Part shown: piece by piece, positions 1 through 7,056 of the stretch
Layout of the letters: each line of letters begins with the position of its first letter
Position numbering within the stretch: position 1 is the first letter of the stretch
Assembly: GCA_030618675.1 (NCBI GenBank)
Contig: JAUXCV010000004.1
Coordinates: 1 to 24,624 of the forward strand
DNA from: Acidimicrobiia bacterium
GTDB lineage: Bacteria > Actinomycetota > Acidimicrobiia > Spongiisociales > UBA5794
DNA: 24,624 nucleotides
Reading direction: 5' to 3'
Notes under the pieces: model-generated
Database searches by the model: none
Told to the model about the DNA's origin: nothing
The model's input: only the letters and a program-made list of their open reading frames with translations
Program-made: the position numbers and the translations under genes

Positions 1-1232
1 GGTCGAAGATTGAACCACCGATCGCCAAGATCGACGGTTAGGCCGTCGAGGTAGTCGATCCGGGCATCGCTGTACGCCGCGGCCACGGCGGCGGTTGCCC
101 CGGCCTGGTCTGCAACGTCGTAGTTGATCTCCCCCGAACCGACGTACGGCTCGTAGTCGCGGCGGAGCTCGGAGAGCGGGCGTCCGTCCTCGGACATCAC
201 CTGCATCAGGACGAGCATCGCGAGGATCCCCGAGTCGGCGCGGTAGTTGTCGCGGAAGTAGTAGTGACCGGAGTGCTCCCCACCGAACACGGCGCCGGTC
301 TCCTTCATGACTTGCTTGATGAAGGAGTGCCCAACTCTCGTCCGCACAGGGACGCCTCCGGCTTCCCTGACCCGCTCGGGGACCGCCTTGGAACAGATGA
401 GATTGTGCACGATCGACGCCCCGGGTTCGCCTTTGAGGAACCAGTCGCCGATGATCGCAGTCGTCGTGCTTCCCGGCAACGGAACGCCCTGGTCGTCGAT
501 GAAGAAAGCCCGGTCGGCGTCACCGTCGAACGCCACGCCGAGATCCGGCTTGGTCTCGGCCATCAGGGCCAGGAGGTCGACGAGGTTCTCGGGCCTGAGG
601 GGGTCGGCCGGGTGGTTCGGGAATGCTCCGTCCGGCTCGAGGTAGAGGCCGATGAGTCTGGCCGGCAGCCGATCGAAGACCGACGGCAGGGCGATACCGG
701 CCATTCCGTTCCCCCCATCTGCCGCAACGGTCAGATCCGAGAACACCGTTACGTCGACGACTCCGAAGAGATGATCGACGTATCCATCGAGGATGTCGAC
801 GACCTCGACCGAACCCCGGCCATCCTGCGCTTCGTGATCCGATGCGGCGATCCGCTTGATCTCAGACAGGCCCGTGTCCTCACCGACCGGCGCAGCGCCG
901 GCCAGACAGAACTTCAGCCCGTTGTACTCGGGCGGATTGTGAGACGCGGTCACGACCACGCCGGGGAGATCCATCGATCCTGACGCGAAGTAGAGGCCAT
1001 CGGTCGTGATCTCGCCTATGTCGACAACGTCGGTTCCCGTGGCAGTGATCCCTTCGATGAGAGCAGCCACGATCGCCGGCGACGAGGCCCGACAATCCCG
1101 GCCGACAGCGATCCGACCGGCAGCGGCGAATGTGCCGAAACCGTACCCGATCCGTCGAGCCGCCTCCTCGTCAATTTGAGTCGGGTAGAGGCCGCGTACG
1201 TCGTACGCCTTGAAGATGGTGTCGAGATCCAT
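1..1232 (-). CDS. manB: Phosphomannomutase/phosphoglucomutase, C-terminus cut by window edge
   Basis: Interconverts hexose-6-phosphate and hexose-1-phosphate in the cytoplasm, most likely mannose-6-P to mannose-1-P for GDP-mannose. About 410 residues are visible; the family usually has 450-460, so only the end of domain 4 is missing beyond base 1. The N-terminus (FKAYDVRGLYP) is typical. The catalytic phosphoserine loop TASHNP has Ser at residue 97, the metal-binding loop DGDADR is at 236-241, and the sugar-binding loop GEHSGH is at 318-323. All key residues are intact. The ATG at 1232 is preceded by a TACAAT hexamer 7 bases upstream and no Shine-Dalgarno, which suggests a leaderless transcript. 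It is divergent from the GT2 gene at 1306. In Mycobacterium the manB orthologue also lies near DUF3499 and fbiAB. Specificity for mannose over glucose is inferred from context. Confidence 0.93.
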   Translation of the reverse strand, partial: MDLDTIFKAYDVRGLYPTQIDEEAARRIGYGFGTFAAAGRIAVGRDCRASSPAIVAALIEGITATGTDVVDIGEITTDGLYFASGSMDLPGVVVTASHNPPEYNGLKFCLAGAAPVGEDTGLSEIKRIAASDHEAQDGRGSVEVVDILDGYVDHLFGVVDVTVFSDLTVAADGGNGMAGIALPSVFDRLPARLIGLYLEPDGAFPNHPADPLRPENLVDLLALMAETKPDLGVAFDGDADRAFFIDDQGVPLPGSTTTAIIGDWFLKGEPGASIVHNLICSKAVPERVREAGGVPVRTRVGHSFIKQVMKETGAVFGGEHSGHYYFRDNYRADSGILAMLVLMQVMSEDGRPLSELRRDYEPYVGSGEINYDVADQAGATAAVAAAYSDARIDYLDGLTVDLGDRWFNLR

Positions 1233-1239
1233 GATGGGG

Positions 1240-1245
1240 ATTGTA
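1240..1245 (-). promoter_or_regulatory. Putative -10 element (TACAAT) for manB
   Basis: On the minus strand TACAAT lies 7 bases before the manB ATG. That places the expected transcription start at or within a base or two of the start codon, as in leaderless actinobacterial mRNAs. No convincing -35 hexamer is seen at 17 bases spacing. On the opposite strand a weaker TACACT (1290-1295) sits 10 bases before the divergent GT2 start. Confidence 0.4.
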
Positions 1246-1255
1246 CGGTCGAATG

Positions 1256-1285
1256 GGGATGGGCCGGGTCCCTGTCTCCCATCCC
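1256..1285. promoter_or_regulatory. Inverted repeat in the manB/GT2 divergent promoter region
   Basis: GGGATGGG (1256-1263) and CCCATCCC (1278-1285) form a perfect 8-base inverted repeat with a 14-base centre. It lies between the two candidate -10 elements of the divergent manB and GT2 genes. It could be an operator read by a dimeric regulator or simply a hairpin. There is no T-tract, so a terminator is unlikely. Confidence 0.35.
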
Positions 1286-1305
1286 TTCCTACACTCACCG
1301 CCGAC

Positions 1306-2007
1306 ATGGCACCCGACGCACCGACAACCCTCTCGATCGTGATCCCGGTTCACAATGAGGCCGACTACCTCCCCGGCGCGCTCGCAGAGCTCTTCGAGGA
1401 GATCGCCGACATCCCTGCGTCCATCACCGTGCTGGTCGCCGAGAACGGGTCTACCGACGGAACGGCGGAGGCAGTTCGTGAACTCATCGGTCGGTATCCC
1501 GGCCTCTCTCTCCTCGAGCTCCCCACGCCCGATTACGGGGCGGCCATGCGCGATGGGTTCCTTTCGACGGACGGTGAGTGGGTCGTGAATTTCGACATCG
1601 ACTATTTCTCCGCCGACTTTCTCCGCGCGGTTATCTCGATCGGTGAGGACGCCGATCTGGTCCTGGCGTCGAAGCGGGTCGAGGGCGCAGATGACCGCCG
1701 CGGCAACACTCGTCGGTTCGCAACGTGGACGTTCAACCAGGTACTTCGTTTCGTGCTGTCATCCGGTGTCTCGGATACGCACGGCATGAAGGCGATCCGC
1801 CGGGAGGTCATCGATCACATCGCGGCGGAGGTCATCTCGACCCAGGATCTCTTCGACACAGAGCTCGTCGTTCGGGCGGAACGTGCTGGATACCGGATTG
1901 CCGAGGTGCCCGCCGTCGTCGAGGAGAAACGCGAGACGAAGAGCAGTCTTGCCAAGCGGGTACCCCGCACACTCAACGGCGTGTGGCAGATCCGGAGAAG
2001 TTTGTAG
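1306..2007 (+). CDS. Family 2 glycosyltransferase, DPM1-like (polyprenyl-phosphate sugar synthase)
   Basis: A 233-residue cytoplasmic GT-A enzyme without membrane segments. It is likely to transfer a hexose from a nucleotide sugar to polyprenyl phosphate. The nucleotide-binding start LSIVIPVHNEADYL (residues 9-22) and ENGSTDGT (46-53) are typical of GT2. The metal-binding motif is DID at 97-99, and the DPM1-like features DTHGMKAI (158-164) and FDTELVVRAERAGYRIAEVP (about 183-202) follow. I chose the ATG at 1306 because upstream starts run through the manB promoter region and the GT2 fold begins right after it. With manB on one side and the GtrA and GT-C genes convergent on the other, the product may be polyprenyl-phosphate mannose. 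Glucose is equally possible from sequence alone. Confidence 0.85.
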   Translation: MAPDAPTTLSIVIPVHNEADYLPGALAELFEEIADIPASITVLVAENGSTDGTAEAVRELIGRYPGLSLLELPTPDYGAAMRDGFLSTDGEWVVNFDIDYFSADFLRAVISIGEDADLVLASKRVEGADDRRGNTRRFATWTFNQVLRFVLSSGVSDTHGMKAIRREVIDHIAAEVISTQDLFDTELVVRAERAGYRIAEVPAVVEEKRETKSSLAKRVPRTLNGVWQIRRSL

Positions 2008-2025
2008 GCCTGGAGATCCGGCGCA

Positions 2026-2484
2026 TCACGCGTCAGATGGAGTGTTCTCCTGTTCCTTGATCGCCTTCCCGAACACGATATCGCGATAGGACGCGAACTT
2101 CGGGAGGAGGATCACGATCGAGGTCGTCAGGTACACGGCATTCGCCGAGACTTTGGACAACGGCCCGAACATCGTCTCCGCGAGCCACATCGTCCCGGCA
2201 GTGCCGGCCCAGGCTGCGACGTTGACCAGGTAGAAGCGCATCGTCTCCGTGCCGGAGACCTTGCCGTCCTTGAGTTCGAACGTCCAGATTCGGTTCAGGA
2301 GATACGACATGAAAGTCGTGAGCGCGAATGCAACGCTCACCGCTGCCACCGACCACCACCCCATCCAGAGGAAGAGGTTGAACAGAGCGAAGGACACGAT
2401 CGTGTTCGCGACACCGACGAGTCCGACCTTGACGAACTGTTCGAACGCCTCCTTCGTCATGAAGCTGCGGAGATAGCGCCTCAT
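2026..2484 (-). CDS. GtrA-like small membrane protein (candidate lipid-linked sugar flippase)
   Basis: A 152-residue protein with four hydrophobic segments and the GtrA/DPMS-associated pattern: KVGLVGVANTIVSF near the start and LLNRIWTF between helices 2 and 3. GtrA proteins are thought to help move polyprenyl-phosphate sugars across the cytoplasmic membrane. The ATG at 2484 overlaps the stop of the preceding membrane protein gene as ATGA, which supports this start by translational coupling. An internal ATG at 2460 is the alternative; a start further upstream at 2685 would overlap the neighbour deeply and is rejected. The gene is convergent with the GT2 gene, only 18 bases apart, so the probable carrier-loading enzyme and the flippase are adjacent but on opposite strands. 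Confidence 0.85.
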   Translation of the reverse strand: MRRYLRSFMTKEAFEQFVKVGLVGVANTIVSFALFNLFLWMGWWSVAAVSVAFALTTFMSYLLNRIWTFELKDGKVSGTETMRFYLVNVAAWAGTAGTMWLAETMFGPLSKVSANAVYLTTSIVILLPKFASYRDIVFGKAIKEQENTPSDA

Positions 2485-4679
2485 GCGTCGACCTTGCGCG
2501 GCTGAAGCTTGTGCCGACGGTATGCATATGCCGCCAACCCCGCGAGAGCCATCAGCGTGAGAACCATGCCCAGGTTCTCGGCAGACGTGTTCCGGAACTC
2601 GAGCACGACGTCTTCGCTCGTCGGAACGACGACCATCAGCGATGGAGCGGCGCGGTAAGGCCCATCGGCGCCCTCGACAGTCCAATTCGGGAAGTAGGAC
2701 ACCTTGACAAGGTGCGGCACGCCAACCGCCGTCGTGGTGAACGAGATGCGACCATCTTCTTCCACGATGTCGGTCACAACGCCCGTGTCGGCATACGTCT
2801 TCACCGAGATCAGGCGATCATCGACGGATTCGACTCGAAGCCACTCCTCCGGTCCGGTCTCGACGAGCCAGTTGTTCAGGTGATCAGCGTCGTCGTACCA
2901 CTCGAGTGACGGATCGAGGAAGTCACCGCCGCCGTCCCACACGGCCGGTCGCAGGGTCGCAATGTCCACGAGATCGGAATCGGGGAGAGCGAAGATCGTC
3001 CAGGGCGAGGCCGATCCGACCTCGACGAGACCGGCGAGGCGGGCTTCCGATGCGCCTTTCTCCGTGAAACTCACGTAGTAGGCGACGTCGTACACGGCCA
3101 GATGGGTGATCCCTCGTTCCATGTCGAATCCGCGGTAGTCGAGGCCGCGCACAGGATTCGAAGGCCGTTCGCTGACTTCGGACGCGTTCAGGAAGTGGAA
3201 CGTTGTGGTGAGCGACGATTCGAAGAACAGTCCCTCCATCGACGGATGTCCCTCGCTCCAATACGGGAACAGCATCAGCGCCATCGGCGTCCCGTACTTG
3301 TTCATGTCGGAGTTCGCTTCCCACATGATGCGACCGGGCGGCAGCGTGTCGACCGTCTCCATCAGTGTCCGGTACTCGTGGTAGTCCGTCTTGCCCTCGT
3401 ATCCCTCGAAGTTCCACTTCACCCAGCCGGGCACGTCGTGAATCGAGAGGATGGTCGCGGCGAGCACGACGAATCCGGCACCGATCGAAGCACCGACGAG
3501 TACGGATCTTCGCAGGGGGACGCGTCGCGAGATCTCGAGAACCGCGAGACCGAGTGCGATTCCGGCGAACACGTACATGCCGAAGTACCAATACGGAAGA
3601 AGACGAGCGTTGTAGAGGGCGGTGATGCCGATCTTCGGAAGGATGAAATAGCCGGCGAGCGGCAACAGTGTCAACCACACGAGCACCGTGACGTCGTCCC
3701 GTCGCAGCATCGTCCACGCCATCCCGACGAGCCCAAGCACGAGCACCGGGATGAACTCCCCCGGCAGCGGCGACCCCGGGTTCGTGTCGCCAACGATATT
3801 GGCCACCGGTGCCCATCCCATGTCGGTGGTCATGCCCTGGAGCACCCGGATACCGAGTGGCAGAGCCCAGAGCGCGCTGATCGCGAAACCGACGATCCAC
3901 GACGAGATCACCGTTCGCGGCCCATTCCTTCTGAACAGGAGCGACGCTGCGACGGCGACCACGATCATCGTGGTGACGATGTGAGTCATCGCCGTCAGAG
4001 CCAGGACGATCCCGGCCCACGGCGTGAACCTCCTCCCGAGGCGCGTGTCGCGAGCGACGATTCCGAGATAGATGATCGACAACGCGAAGGACCATGAGAA
4101 CGAGAACTCGCCGGCCAACGTCGACTTGATATTGGCACCGAAGATCGAGAAGCTCTCCATGAAGACGAACATCGATCCCGTGAGCGAAGCGAGCGCCGCG
4201 ACCGGACGGGAGAAGGCGAGGAGACGCAGGAACGCATACGTGGCGACGGGGAGCGCCACCAGTCCGACGATCGTCACAAGCTTGAAAGCGACACCGTAGG
4301 GGAGGAACACGTCGAGCAACACGGTGATGAGCGCCGGAATCGGAAAGTAGAAGTAGAGGGCGGGAAACCCCGCGTACCAGGTGCTCGACCAGCCGAACAG
4401 CCGGCCGGATGGCAGCAGCACATCCTTCAGGACCTGTGGCAAGAGCACGTGCGCGCCCATGTCGCCGCCGGTCGGTGTGTTGGCGACAAGGATCTGCGGG
4501 AACCGGATCAACGATCCGGACCCGATAACACCGAGAACTCCCGACATGATGAGCAAGATGAGCACCGTCGGCGCTCCGATGAGCACGATGATCAACCAGG
4601 TGGGCACGGCACCCGTGCCCACGGCCTCTGAAGGCTCAGAAGCAGGCTCTATGACGGCAGACGGGGGTGGAGAGGTCAC
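2481..4679 (-). CDS. Large multi-pass membrane protein, GT-C glycosyltransferase-like (PTPS-related/YfhO-like)
   Basis: A 732-residue protein with a Pro/Ser/Glu-rich N-terminal tail, a first membrane helix at about 27-50, roughly ten more helices to about residue 415, a long extracytoplasmic C-terminal region, and a final helix at about 705-722 followed by a basic tail. The first outer loop holds GGDMGAH (D73) and GWSSTWYAGFPALYFYFP. Such an acidic residue in the first loop is typical of GT-C enzymes that use polyprenyl-phosphate sugars. The distal sequence KVSYFPNWTVEG resembles the end domain of PTPS-related membrane proteins. It starts with GTG at 4679; the nearby upstream ATG at 4707 is out of frame. 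It is coupled to gtrA by ATGA. Likely role: transfer of the flipped sugar to an extracellular acceptor. The acceptor is unknown. Confidence 0.75.
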   Translation of the reverse strand: MTSPPPSAVIEPASEPSEAVGTGAVPTWLIIVLIGAPTVLILLIMSGVLGVIGSGSLIRFPQILVANTPTGGDMGAHVLLPQVLKDVLLPSGRLFGWSSTWYAGFPALYFYFPIPALITVLLDVFLPYGVAFKLVTIVGLVALPVATYAFLRLLAFSRPVAALASLTGSMFVFMESFSIFGANIKSTLAGEFSFSWSFALSIIYLGIVARDTRLGRRFTPWAGIVLALTAMTHIVTTMIVVAVAASLLFRRNGPRTVISSWIVGFAISALWALPLGIRVLQGMTTDMGWAPVANIVGDTNPGSPLPGEFIPVLVLGLVGMAWTMLRRDDVTVLVWLTLLPLAGYFILPKIGITALYNARLLPYWYFGMYVFAGIALGLAVLEISRRVPLRRSVLVGASIGAGFVVLAATILSIHDVPGWVKWNFEGYEGKTDYHEYRTLMETVDTLPPGRIMWEANSDMNKYGTPMALMLFPYWSEGHPSMEGLFFESSLTTTFHFLNASEVSERPSNPVRGLDYRGFDMERGITHLAVYDVAYYVSFTEKGASEARLAGLVEVGSASPWTIFALPDSDLVDIATLRPAVWDGGGDFLDPSLEWYDDADHLNNWLVETGPEEWLRVESVDDRLISVKTYADTGVVTDIVEEDGRISFTTTAVGVPHLVKVSYFPNWTVEGADGPYRAAPSLMVVVPTSEDVVLEFRNTSAENLGMVLTLMALAGLAAYAYRRHKLQPRKVDA

Positions 4680-4726
4680 GGTCGAGAGGCTAGCGATGGC
4701 CGACCATTAGGGCTGCCGGCCGGGAT

Positions 4727-4927
4727 CTACGTCTCGCGGCGAGCAACGTCGACGAGTGCATCCAGATCGAGGTGTTCCCCGTCGCGATCCCACCACTTCG
4801 CCTCACACCGATGACACGAGCAGAACACCACTTCCGATCCGTCTGGAAGCTTGAGTTCGATCTCGATCACGGAGTCCTGCCCGCAAGTGCTGCAAAGAAG
4901 TCCGTCACTAGTGCTCTGTCGTGCCAT
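4727..4927 (-). CDS. Small zinc-ribbon protein of unknown function
   Basis: A 66-residue soluble protein with two cysteine knuckles: C12-x2-C15 (CSTCG) and C36-x-C38-x2-C41 (CSCHRC) followed by EAKWWDRDG. This is a typical zinc-ribbon layout, and the acidic C-terminal helix may bind a partner. No catalytic motif is visible. It has no clear Shine-Dalgarno; the heptamer array at 4942-4983 ends only 14 bases before the ATG. It sits in the minus-strand series between the DUF6788-like gene and the GT-C gene, 47 bases from the latter. I cannot assign a function. Confidence 0.75.
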   Translation of the reverse strand: MARQSTSDGLLCSTCGQDSVIEIELKLPDGSEVVFCSCHRCEAKWWDRDGEHLDLDALVDVARRET

Positions 4928-4941
4928 GGGAGAAAGAGTAA

Positions 4942-4983
4942 TCCGTATTCCGTATTCCGTATCCGACAGGAGACAGGAGACAG
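4942..4983. repeat. Heptamer tandem run with an in-phase motif change
   Basis: On the plus strand there are three copies of TCCGTAT (4942-4962), then CCGACAG (4963-4969), then two copies of GAGACAG (4970-4983). All six units keep one continuous 7-base step although the motif changes. It lies between two minus-strand genes, just upstream of the zinc-ribbon start, next to an octamer array. On the minus strand the first motif reads ATACGGA, one base from the CTACGGA register of the array at 12471-12498. Confidence 0.85.
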
Positions 4984-5000
4984 GCAGTGAAGAGTGTGCG

Positions 5001-5040
5001 CTACTCCGCTACCCAGCTACTCCGCTACTCAGCTACTCGC
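5001..5040. repeat. Octamer tandem array (CTACTCNG type), overlaps the 3' end of the DUF6788-like gene
   Basis: Five 8-base units in the plus direction: CTACTCCG, CTACCCAG, CTACTCCG, CTACTCAG, CTACTCGC. On the minus strand this is the GAGTAGCT family also seen at 18521-18589. The array supplies the TGA stop (5029-5031) and the last codons (Ala-Ser-Ser) of the minus-strand gene upstream. A 17-base spacer separates it from the heptamer run. Confidence 0.85.
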
Positions 5041-5313
5041 CCGTTCCGGGACGTCTTCCAACTTGCCCAAGTAGCGCGATCGACGCTTCCCATTCTCATT
5101 CCAGTAGGCATACCAGTAGGGACCGTGGGGGCACCGGTTGCAGGCGTCCTTCCCGCACCGGACCATCTGCTTCCGCAGCTTGACCTCGGGTCCCGACCCT
5201 GGAAGCTCCACACCGCGTCCCTCAAGACGAGCCTTCGCGAGGATGTAGAGCCTCCGCAACTCGTGTTCGTCCATCTCCCGTACCGCCTCGAGGACGTCCC
5301 GGTCAATCGACAT
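5029..5313 (-). CDS. DUF6788-like small cysteine-containing protein
   Basis: A 94-residue protein. An N-terminal helical half (EAVREMDEHELRRLYILAKA) is followed by a compact motif with C53-x4-C58-x2-C61 and then PHGPYWYAYW and GKRRSRYLGK. This Cys-cluster / HGPYWYxYW / SRYLGK pattern is what I recall of the DUF6788 family, often found near mobile or DNA-associated genes; its role is unknown. The purine-rich AGGGGGCGAG just before the ATG at 5313 is a good ribosome site, and the start is only 8 bases after the stop of the DUF3499 gene, so both are probably co-transcribed. The last three codons and the stop lie inside an octamer repeat array, so the C-terminus may have been created or altered by that array. 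Confidence 0.7.
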   Translation of the reverse strand: MSIDRDVLEAVREMDEHELRRLYILAKARLEGRGVELPGSGPEVKLRKQMVRCGKDACNRCPHGPYWYAYWNENGKRRSRYLGKLEDVPERASS

Positions 5314-5321
5314 CTCGCCCC

Positions 5322-5543
5322 CTATGCCAGACCCGGAGCGAACAACGTCGGCTGCGATCTACGGTCATGGAGTACCCATCCAACCGGTGGTGTCACGCGA
5401 TCGGCGTGAGTCGTGCACAGCGGGTAGCGAGTGCCCGGAGTCGCAAAAGGTTCGGTGTCGACGAGCCACGCTTCGCGGCGCTCGTACGCGTACGAGAGAC
5501 ACGAGGTGGAGATCGATGAGCAGCGGACGCAGGTCATTGCCAC
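5322..5543 (-). CDS. DUF3499 family protein
   Basis: A 73-residue actinobacterial protein with cysteines near the N-terminus (CVRC, then another at residue 15), the segment YAYERREAWLVDTEP and the characteristic YPLCTTHADRVTPPVGWVLHDRR, where Cys and His probably complete a metal site. The pattern matches the mycobacterial Rv3258c type (DUF3499), whose gene also neighbours manB. The function is unknown. The GTG at 5543 opens the frame; an ATG two codons later (5537) is an equally good start and neither has a clear ribosome site. It follows the DUF5719 gene after 46 bases. Confidence 0.75.
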   Translation of the reverse strand: MAMTCVRCSSISTSCLSYAYERREAWLVDTEPFATPGTRYPLCTTHADRVTPPVGWVLHDRRSQPTLFAPGLA

Positions 5544-5589
5544 GCGAAGTTAGGGGCCGGAACGGCGCGGACCAAGCATTTCGGGGTTC

Positions 5590-7056
5590 TCATCCGGCTC
5601 CGACACCGCCGATGAACGCCACACCCTGGGGTGCGGCGATCGATACCGCCACCGAGACCGGCAGGCTCGCGTCAACAAGCATCCCCGAGTTGCCGGTCTC
5701 GGAGAGTGCCGGGACGGGGATCTCCAGGAACCGACCGCCGGGGATCACGATCTTCTCAGATCGCGTTGTGGAGACGCCAAGCGGACTCACCGTCACCGTC
5801 GCGGGATCACCGGAAGGATTGAGTATCCAGATCGAGGTGTCGGCTCCAGGCACGACCCCGAGACCGGGAACCAGCCACCGCTCATGGACCTCGGCATTGC
5901 CGGACATCGCTGCCAGGCCGTCGTAGACGACGGGTTCCTCGACTTCTTCGCCCTCGGTCGTGTCGGTCGTCTCCTCATCTGTTGAGGCGTCCTCATCATC
6001 CGTGGCCTCATCGTCCGTTGCTTCAGGCGGCACGGCGTCGGTCCTCGGGAAGGTCCCTTCCGGAGCCGCCTGGATGACCGCTCCGATGGGAGCGTTCGAT
6101 CGCACGCGCACAGCGAAAGGTGGCGTGGCCAGATCCGCCAGGTGGATACGCAGCGGTTCGAGCGGTGACACGATCCTTCCATCGGCATCGGGTATCGCGC
6201 CGTCCGGTGTGAAGATGTCGATCGCGACCGTTGCCCCCACGCTGCCGGCGTTCGAGATCACCAACGTTGGTTCCAACCCGGGGAGGCTCGTCACCGGGAA
6301 ATCCCAGATCGTCGACTGACCGGTGCCGGGCCAGGATGCCTCATCGGTTTCGCTATTGAGCACAAGCGTGGGGATGACGATCCCGCTTTCGGATGTCACG
6401 GTGAACGTGACCATGTCGAGGAACGGGATGACGCGGGAGAGGTCTTCCGTCAACCATGATCGTCCGGGGACGTCGATACTCTCGAAACCCGCGAGCGGCG
6501 AGCGGCCGAATTCGGTGATCGCCTCGACGGTCACTTTGGCGCTCTCGGCGAACGGGTTGAACAGCTGGAGTTCGAGGGTGAATCCTTCCGCGGTGATGCC
6601 ACCGATCAGATGCCACTCTTTGGGAACCGATACGACGCACCGATCCCCGGTAAGGATCTCCTCCGACCACATGGCCGTCGTCGCGGCTGCCGGACCGTCG
6701 TCGAATTCCACGACACCGGGTGATGCGCCGCGACGGACGATATCGCCGGAATAGACGCTTCGGGCTCCTGGACCGCGAAGGCGCAACTCCGCAATGTCCG
6801 CCTCTTCCGTCGGATTCGGATTCGGGAGCGTGACCGTGGCGTTGACATCGATCACTGAAACCAGGTTGAACGCCGAGTCTCGGAGTGCGCCTGAGGCGAC
6901 CCATGGGCAGTACCAGGCGCTGGCATCACCGGTTGCCCCGCCCACGTCCGGCGGTGGTGCACCGAAGTCTGGAGGACGTACCTCGATCGGGGCGGATTGG
7001 GTCAGAGCGAGCGCTCCGGCAACGGCCACGATGACAACAGCGATCACCCGTCTCAT
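5590..7056 (-). CDS. DUF5719-like secreted/anchored protein
   Basis: A 488-residue exported protein. Residues 1-20 (MRRVIAVVIVAVAGALALTQ) form a signal peptide or single anchor. The rest has repeated beta-sandwich-like blocks of the form NP-x-AxVTVEAxTxFG with exposed hydrophobic strands, as in DUF5719 proteins. Examples are HLIGGITAEGFTLELQLFNP in the middle and ERWLVPGLGVVPGADTSIWILNP near the end. A Thr/Asp/Glu-rich linker (ATDDEATDDEDAS onward) separates the last block. The ATG at 7056 overlaps the stop of the large glycosyltransferase gene as ATGA, so I prefer it to the longer frame starting at 7104. In actinobacteria DUF5719 genes accompany this glycosyltransferase, which suggests a joint envelope role, possibly as a periplasmic partner. 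No enzymatic motif is seen. Confidence 0.75.
   Translation of the reverse strand: MRRVIAVVIVAVAGALALTQSAPIEVRPPDFGAPPPDVGGATGDASAWYCPWVASGALRDSAFNLVSVIDVNATVTLPNPNPTEEADIAELRLRGPGARSVYSGDIVRRGASPGVVEFDDGPAAATTAMWSEEILTGDRCVVSVPKEWHLIGGITAEGFTLELQLFNPFAESAKVTVEAITEFGRSPLAGFESIDVPGRSWLTEDLSRVIPFLDMVTFTVTSESGIVIPTLVLNSETDEASWPGTGQSTIWDFPVTSLPGLEPTLVISNAGSVGATVAIDIFTPDGAIPDADGRIVSPLEPLRIHLADLATPPFAVRVRSNAPIGAVIQAAPEGTFPRTDAVPPEATDDEATDDEDASTDEETTDTTEGEEVEEPVVYDGLAAMSGNAEVHERWLVPGLGVVPGADTSIWILNPSGDPATVTVSPLGVSTTRSEKIVIPGGRFLEIPVPALSETGNSGMLVDASLPVSVAVSIAAPQGVAFIGGVGAG

Noticed and set aside
264..983. Plus-strand frame opposite manB
   Set aside because: The minus strand encodes phosphomannomutase with all catalytic loops intact.
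3102..4097. Plus-strand frame opposite the GT-C-like gene
   Set aside because: Charged, His/Arg-rich antisense shadow without recognisable features.
4942..5040. CRISPR array
   Set aside because: Units are 7-8 bases in direct tandem without spacers, and no cas gene is present.
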